NCBI GenBank assembly: GCA_017613855.1 | Contig: JAGACY010000327.1 | Location: 1-9,167, forward strand | Source of the DNA: Pseudomonadota bacterium | GTDB lineage: Bacteria > Myxococcota > Bradymonadia > UBA4248 | Reading direction: 5' to 3' | DNA length: 9,167 bases | Shown: positions 5,604 to 9,167 of the stretch, one piece after another | How positions within the stretch are numbered: position 1 is the first letter of the stretch | How the letters are laid out: each line of letters starts with the position of its first letter | Program-made: the position numbers and the translations under genes | Notes under the pieces: generated by a model | Seen by the model: only the letters and a program-made list of their open reading frames with translations | Told to the model about the DNA's origin: nothing | The model's database searches: none

Positions 5604-6887
5604 TTACCTTCCCCACACAGGATTTTCGTACCATCCCGAGGTTGTAGCTGCATTCTGGGATTTACCATCGGCCGTCGAGATATAGATACGGCTCGAACCA
5701 TCGCGCGTCGAAGAAAACGCGAGATATCGGCCATCCGGCGACCAGGTAGGCTTGTCATTTTTGCCCTGCTGCTGAGTAATTCTAGTGAGATCTGAGCCGT
5801 CTTCGTTGATGACATAGATATCGAGGCTATTTTGTTCATCGCGGGCACTGAATGCGATGAGACCTTTTTTGCCCCAGGCAGGGTTGGTATTGTATTTGCC
5901 GAGCATCGTGAGGCGTGTCACCCCAGAGCCATCGGCACTCATCGTATAAATCTGTGGATTGCCACCGCGATCCGAAACGAAAGCGATCTTGGAACAATCG
6001 GGCGACCAGACTGGCGAAGTATCGATGGCGTGGTTGTTGGTCAGACGGCGCAAATCGTCACCGCCTGCGGACATCGTATAGATTTCGGCATTGCCGTCTT
6101 TAGACAGGGTCAATGCAATACGTCCATTGCCAGCGCAATACGAAGCACCGCTGTTCATACCGGGATGCGAGGAAATGCGATGTCCGGCACCGCCGGTAAC
6201 GGTATAGAGATCGGGATTTCCTTTGGCATAGCTGGTAAGCAAGATCGAACCACCCGGTCCCCAGGCAGGAAGCATTTCGATGGCATTGGATTTGGTCACC
6301 CGAGAAATACCGCTGCCATCTGTCGTCATTTGAACGACGCGAGCGCCTTTGCCTTTACTCTCGCGAGTCACAGCCAAAAGGGATTGTCCGAAAAAGCCGG
6401 GTTCACCAGTAAAATACAGCATCACTGCATTCACAAATGCATAGACGACTTTGCGGTACCCATCGGCAGACGCCGTTTTGGTACCATAATCGAGCTCGAT
6501 GCGTTTTTTGGACTCTGCATCAAATAGTCCAAAATCGAGCGTCACCGATCCCCCTACTTTTTTGACTTCTGTTTTAACGACGACACTCACCCCTGAGGCA
6601 TACCATTGATCATAGTTGGTATTAGCCAATTTTTCATTGACCAGCCCCGGCAGAAATGAAGCCTGAGGAACCATGTCAAAGAGGCCTGTAAGCTGCAAGG
6701 TATGATTGAGCAACTTATCGAGGTCTGAAACGGTGTCGCCCTGAGCAGGCGCAATTGCCAGCGTCATGCGTTTGGATGCGACCTGAATGGTGATGGCCGT
6801 ATCAGCGGGAACGGGCGTCTGTGCGGATGCAGAAACCGCCGTAAAACAAGCGGAAATAACGAATGCTGCGGTAATGTATCGATTCAT
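5604..6887 (-). CDS. tolB: Tol-Pal system periplasmic protein TolB
   Basis: The 427-aa periplasmic protein partners Pal and keeps the outer membrane attached during division. The start at 6887 has TGGAGGG seven bases upstream; an ATG at 6911 is less likely. The signal peptide MNRYITAAFVISACFTAVSASA is cleaved before QTP. The N-terminal TolB domain (about 23-150) contains FDMVPQASFLPG and the segment YRKVVYAFVNAVMLYFTGEPGFFGQSLLAV that leads into the propeller. The beta-propeller (about 165-427) has repeated PD40/WD40-like blades: MLPAWGPGGSILLTSY, TSPVWSPDCSKIAFVSDRGGNPQIYTM, TNPAWGKKGLIAFSARDEQ and KPTWSPDGRYLAFSSTRDGSSRIYI, ending in YENPVWGR. Length fits the family. Its stop codon lies in an A9 run next to the pal ribosome binding site. 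tolQ, tolR and tolA are not in the window; the upstream neighbour is an FG-GAP gene instead. Confidence 0.94.
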   Translation of the reverse strand: MNRYITAAFVISACFTAVSASAQTPVPADTAITIQVASKRMTLAIAPAQGDTVSDLDKLLNHTLQLTGLFDMVPQASFLPGLVNEKLANTNYDQWYASGVSVVVKTEVKKVGGSVTLDFGLFDAESKKRIELDYGTKTASADGYRKVVYAFVNAVMLYFTGEPGFFGQSLLAVTRESKGKGARVVQMTTDGSGISRVTKSNAIEMLPAWGPGGSILLTSYAKGNPDLYTVTGGAGHRISSHPGMNSGASYCAGNGRIALTLSKDGNAEIYTMSAGGDDLRRLTNNHAIDTSPVWSPDCSKIAFVSDRGGNPQIYTMSADGSGVTRLTMLGKYNTNPAWGKKGLIAFSARDEQNSLDIYVINEDGSDLTRITQQQGKNDKPTWSPDGRYLAFSSTRDGSSRIYISTADGKSQNAATTSGWYENPVWGR

Positions 6888-7016
6888 TGAGAGCCCTCCA
6901 TGCTCCATCATGTGCCTACCATGGCTAACTCAATAGAGCTTATCGTTATTTCAGAAAAAAGCAAATAATGAATACAAATAACCTAGGGCTACTCAGCAGG
7001 TTCTTAACTTTTATCA

Positions 7017-7032
7017 TGAAATACGTATTTCA
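7017..7032. promoter_or_regulatory. Perfect 16-bp palindrome upstream of tolB
   Basis: TGAAATACGTATTTCA reads the same on both strands across all 16 bases. It lies 130 bp upstream of the tolB start, in the gap after the FG-GAP gene's terminator, where a tolB-pal promoter would be expected. Such symmetry suits a dimeric repressor or activator site. No clean -35/-10 pair could be assigned nearby on the minus strand. Confidence 0.4.
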
Positions 7033-7159
7033 CCCCCGAAACATAAGGAATCGTAATACTTTGGTTCGGAATGGGGGAGGGGCCCCATTTCGCACTGGTT
7101 TGTGATAACGTACATGTTCATCAGTTTAAAGATTGAGGATTCCAAAGGGGCCGAAATGA
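7033..7159. other. Gap without a recognisable gene
   Basis: Nothing coding is seen. There is a weak G+C-rich stem ATGGGG/CCCCAT (7071-7088) with an embedded GGGGCCCC palindrome (7079-7086). A short minus-strand frame across 7014-7331 lacks a ribosome binding site and covers the hairpin element and the terminator, so it is not called. Confidence 0.45.
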
Positions 7160-7302
7160 GCACCGTCCAGTGAACGGTGCGTATTGAGGGCACAGTGAGC
7201 AAATCAAATGCGCAAGTTGGAGCGCCGATAGGCGCGGGAAACGAAGCGGATTTGATATTACGAAGTGAAAGCCCTTTGGCAGGGTTCGGGGCAGAGCCCC
7301 GG
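7160..7302. repeat. Hairpin-rich intergenic element (copy 3)
   Basis: The stems are GCACCGT/ACGGTGC (7160-7180), GCGCC-GATA-GGCGC (7222-7235) and CGGGGC-AGA-GCCCCG (7287-7301). ATCAAAT (7203-7209) and ATTTGAT (7250-7256) form an outer inverted pair enclosing the second stem. GCGTATTGAGGG starts at 7179. The order GCGTATTG, GATA-loop stem, GGGGCANAGCCCC matches the copy in the 4634-4878 gap. Confidence 0.6.
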
Positions 7303-7317
7303 CTGAGTAGTAACAAA

Positions 7318-7349
7318 TAACCCCCGATCACGTTTGCAACCGGGGGTTA
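7318..7349 (-). terminator. Rho-independent terminator of the FG-GAP gene
   Basis: A 9-bp stem pairs TAACCCCCG (7318-7326) with CGGGGGTTA (7341-7349) around a 14-nt loop. On the minus strand it lies about 43 nt after the FG-GAP stop codon and is followed by a T-rich run (TTATTTGTTACT counting the last stem bases). It separates this gene from tolB, so tolB-pal should have its own promoter. Confidence 0.7.
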
Positions 7350-7391
7350 CTTCAAATCGATATTTTCTCTGACTGTCGCAGGAATATTGCC

Positions 7392-8993
7392 TTAATTAAT
7401 GATGATGGGGGTTGAACAATCATCGACGACAATCGAGTCTGTATTGTTATCGGTATTGCATTCGATGGTAGCCGCAAAACCGTGTTCATCGAGGTTGGAG
7501 ACCAGCAATACTTTTTTACCGGCGATATTCTGAAGATCTTCTTCGCTGATTTCACAGCCGACGATACTGCATTCACCGACGCCGACCACTTTCTTGGTAT
7601 AGGAGGTACAAATCTTCTTACCGCGATGATCCGGTTTGCTCTCATCGTAATAGAAGAATGTCGCAGGTAATTTATCGCCGACGGGCTTGGTTCCTCGGTT
7701 ACAGAGGTTGCCGCTGATGAGGTGAACATCTTTGCCTTCGGCATTCTTGGAGGTACCGCAAATGGAATCCGGCAGGAAACGACCGGTAATATCGGGAGCC
7801 ATACCGGCACCATATTTACCCTGGCTGTTCAGGCGATAGTTATTATATACAGGAGCTGGATCACCCGCAGACGTTTTCTTTTCCGTGCTCTTGAGCAACC
7901 AGTTATCCAACCATTTTTGGGGAGTCGGCATTTTCCCGTTATCTTCAATGTTGATGATATTGTAGGCATGCTGATTCCACATATTTCGCGAACTGACCCA
8001 ACGATCGAGTCGATCACGGAAAATCATGAGATCGGAAACACCGATATCCTCGTACTTTCTTGTGGCACGGCAAACCTTATAGTCGCCATCTTTCCACCCC
8101 TTGGGACGTGTACCACGTTTCTGGGCCATTTTGCGCCCTTTGCCGTCACTGTTAATCATCATCCCCACATCGGAATGGATGGGTTCCGCACAAACGTACT
8201 GCTGAAGGATCTTATCCTTACCATCTACCTTGGTATACTGCGAATTGCATTCATCATCGGACGTACAGGTGCAGAGATGGATGGTCTTGTTGCAATTCTT
8301 CGAAGTAGGACAGTCTTCGTCATCAAGGCAGCGAATCCCCTCATGGATCGGGTCAACCGCGTTATTGTTCTTGTTACCGGAACCCAGTTTTTCTCCCTTA
8401 TCATTGTAGCAACTTTGATTGTTATCGGATCCCATCAGGATTTCGGCACTTCCGTCATCATCGACATCGACGATAACCGGTGCTTCGATAGAAGTACTGG
8501 AACTGCGGCGGGCACTAAAGAGAACCTTCCCCGTCTGGCCGTCATAGACACGGGTAAAGCATTCATCCGCATAAACAGCCTCACTCTGTCCATCTCCATC
8601 GAAGTCAAATAACGAAGATCCCGTTCTTCCCGAAGAAGCATCCTGCGAAACTCTTTCCCAAAGCACGCCTTTATCGGCACATTTTCCTGCTTCATACTTT
8701 TTACATTTGGGATCATACACACCAAAATAACCTGTCGAAGCTATGCCGACTTCGGGGAGACCATCTTTATTGAAGTCACCGATAGTTACCGGGCCGCCGT
8801 AAATAGGTTGGGAGGCATCATCCACAGAAGCAAGCAAGCTCACGTTCATGATATCCTGTTCTTCATACTTGCCGTCAGAAGTTTTATGAGCGGCTTTAAT
8901 GAGGAGCTTGCCATTGCCCGTAAGAACAAATTCGGGATAGCCATCGAGTTTGTTAAAGTTGAATTTGTCAGCAGTTGCAGCATTTGTTAACAC
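7392..8993 (-). CDS. FG-GAP/VCBS repeat exported protein, C-terminal part
   Basis: At least 533 aa of a large extracytoplasmic protein are readable. Three Ca2+-binding FG-GAP propeller blades are clear: VTIGDFNKDGLPEVGIA (69-85), SLFDFDGDGQSEAVYA (127-142) and VIVDVDDDGSAEILMG (173-188). An earlier degenerate one, FNKLDGYPEFVLTG, sits at the very start. A Cys-rich insert (about 222-268, CLDDEDC through YVCAEP) follows. The C-terminal region has RWVSSRNMWNQHAYNIINIEDNG and NNYRLNSQG, a motif set seen after FG-GAP repeats in delta-type surface proteins. The last part is again Cys-containing and ends with acidic and Asp/Asn-rich sequence. The GTG at 8993 is not a convincing start: it has no ribosome binding site and falls inside a blade region, and the frame is open upstream to 9071 (stop at 9072-9074). 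The gene very likely continues beyond the window, with frame breaks in between. A Ca2+-stabilised surface or adhesion role is inferred. Confidence 0.8.
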   Translation of the reverse strand: MLTNAATADKFNFNKLDGYPEFVLTGNGKLLIKAAHKTSDGKYEEQDIMNVSLLASVDDASQPIYGGPVTIGDFNKDGLPEVGIASTGYFGVYDPKCKKYEAGKCADKGVLWERVSQDASSGRTGSSLFDFDGDGQSEAVYADECFTRVYDGQTGKVLFSARRSSSTSIEAPVIVDVDDDGSAEILMGSDNNQSCYNDKGEKLGSGNKNNNAVDPIHEGIRCLDDEDCPTSKNCNKTIHLCTCTSDDECNSQYTKVDGKDKILQQYVCAEPIHSDVGMMINSDGKGRKMAQKRGTRPKGWKDGDYKVCRATRKYEDIGVSDLMIFRDRLDRWVSSRNMWNQHAYNIINIEDNGKMPTPQKWLDNWLLKSTEKKTSAGDPAPVYNNYRLNSQGKYGAGMAPDITGRFLPDSICGTSKNAEGKDVHLISGNLCNRGTKPVGDKLPATFFYYDESKPDHRGKKICTSYTKKVVGVGECSIVGCEISEEDLQNIAGKKVLLVSNLDEHGFAATIECNTDNNTDSIVVDDCSTPIIIN

Positions 8994-9167
8994 TTGTTGA
9001 CAGTTGTTCGATTTGCCTGCAGATAAAAAAACGACAGCCGCGGTCCTTCGATCGTGTCTGTCGGTTCGTATTCATCATATTTGCAGCTGCGGAAGGCGGC
9101 AGTTTCCATGGATTCAGAGCAAACGCTCCGCGTAGAGGATGACGCCGATATCACGCTGTACTTCGTA
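8987..9167 (-). pseudogene. 5' fragment of the FG-GAP gene, out of frame, partial at window edge
   Basis: The minus-strand frame one step away from the FG-GAP frame is open from the window edge to a TAA at 8987-8989. It reads sensibly in the middle as METAAFRSCKYDEYEPTDTIEG. The main frame becomes sensible again only from about TAAVVFLSAGKSNNCQQVL. One extra base between 9048 and 9025, for example an eighth A in the A7 run at 9025-9031, would join the two. At the very edge the main frame again looks better (YEVQRDIGVILYAERLL, then TGA at 9114-9116), so a second, compensating break near 9117 is likely. This may be a real disrupted gene or sequence error. Confidence 0.45.

Noticed and set aside
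5604..5606. tolB stop codon inside an A9 run as a slippage or readthrough site into pal
   Set aside because: The A-run is adequately explained as part of the pal ribosome binding region (AAAAAGGAA), and TolB ends at the family-typical length.
5832..6527. 231-aa plus-strand open frame antisense to tolB
   Set aside because: It lies entirely within tolB, whose propeller motifs are unmistakable; the His/Arg/Ile-rich product looks like a codon-usage shadow.
7017..7302. Possible CRISPR array or phage attachment site among the gap repeats
   Set aside because: No regularly spaced identical repeats with unique spacers, and no integrase or tRNA nearby; the structures are single hairpins.
7722..8612. 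296-aa plus-strand open frame antisense to the FG-GAP gene
   Set aside because: No ribosome binding site and no recognisable domain; the opposite strand carries clear FG-GAP and Cys motifs, so this is a shadow frame.

Overview
The window comes from a Gram-negative bacterium of roughly middling G+C. It carries a tolB-pal pair, an eight-stranded-type outer-membrane barrel protein, lipoproteins and an FG-GAP repeat surface protein. The many Cys-rich and Ca2+-binding extracytoplasmic proteins, with a deltaproteobacterial-style FG-GAP protein, suggest Myxococcota, Bradymonadota or another delta-like lineage. That placement is inference: no rRNA or marker phylogeny is visible here.

Layout. 1-49: tandem heptamers at the left edge. 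54-1169 (-): a Nif3/DUF34-family dinuclear metal protein. It diverges across a short gap holding more heptamers from 1310-2029 (+), a type I signal peptidase homologue in which both catalytic residues appear to be replaced. 2030-2767: a long gap with a G+C-rich hairpin element at its left end and, at its right end, a good sigma70-type promoter running into two 20-bp direct repeats. 2768-3592 (+): an unrecognised A+T-rich gene for a Cys-rich lipoprotein built on repeated CC motifs. 3635-4633 (+): a secreted protein with a Pro/Ala/Glu-rich linker (57-bp tandem repeat) and a C-terminal beta-barrel; it probably shares the upstream promoter. 4634-4878: hairpin-rich gap between convergent genes. 6887 to 4879 (-): tolB then pal, 17 nt apart. 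6888-7391: gap with a perfect 16-bp palindrome, a second compound hairpin element and a terminator. 7392 to the right edge (-): an FG-GAP repeat protein whose 5' part is broken across reading frames.

How the parts fit. Apart from the Nif3 protein, every product is predicted to act in or across the cell envelope: TolB and Pal tie the outer membrane to peptidoglycan, and the others are a membrane-anchored pseudo-peptidase, a Cys-rich lipoprotein, a barrel protein and an exported FG-GAP protein. No phage, IS, CRISPR, tRNA or rRNA was found. The parts most worth following are the catalytically dead signal peptidase homologue, the Cys-rich lipoprotein with its repeat-bearing leader, the shared intergenic hairpin family and the frame breaks in the FG-GAP gene.
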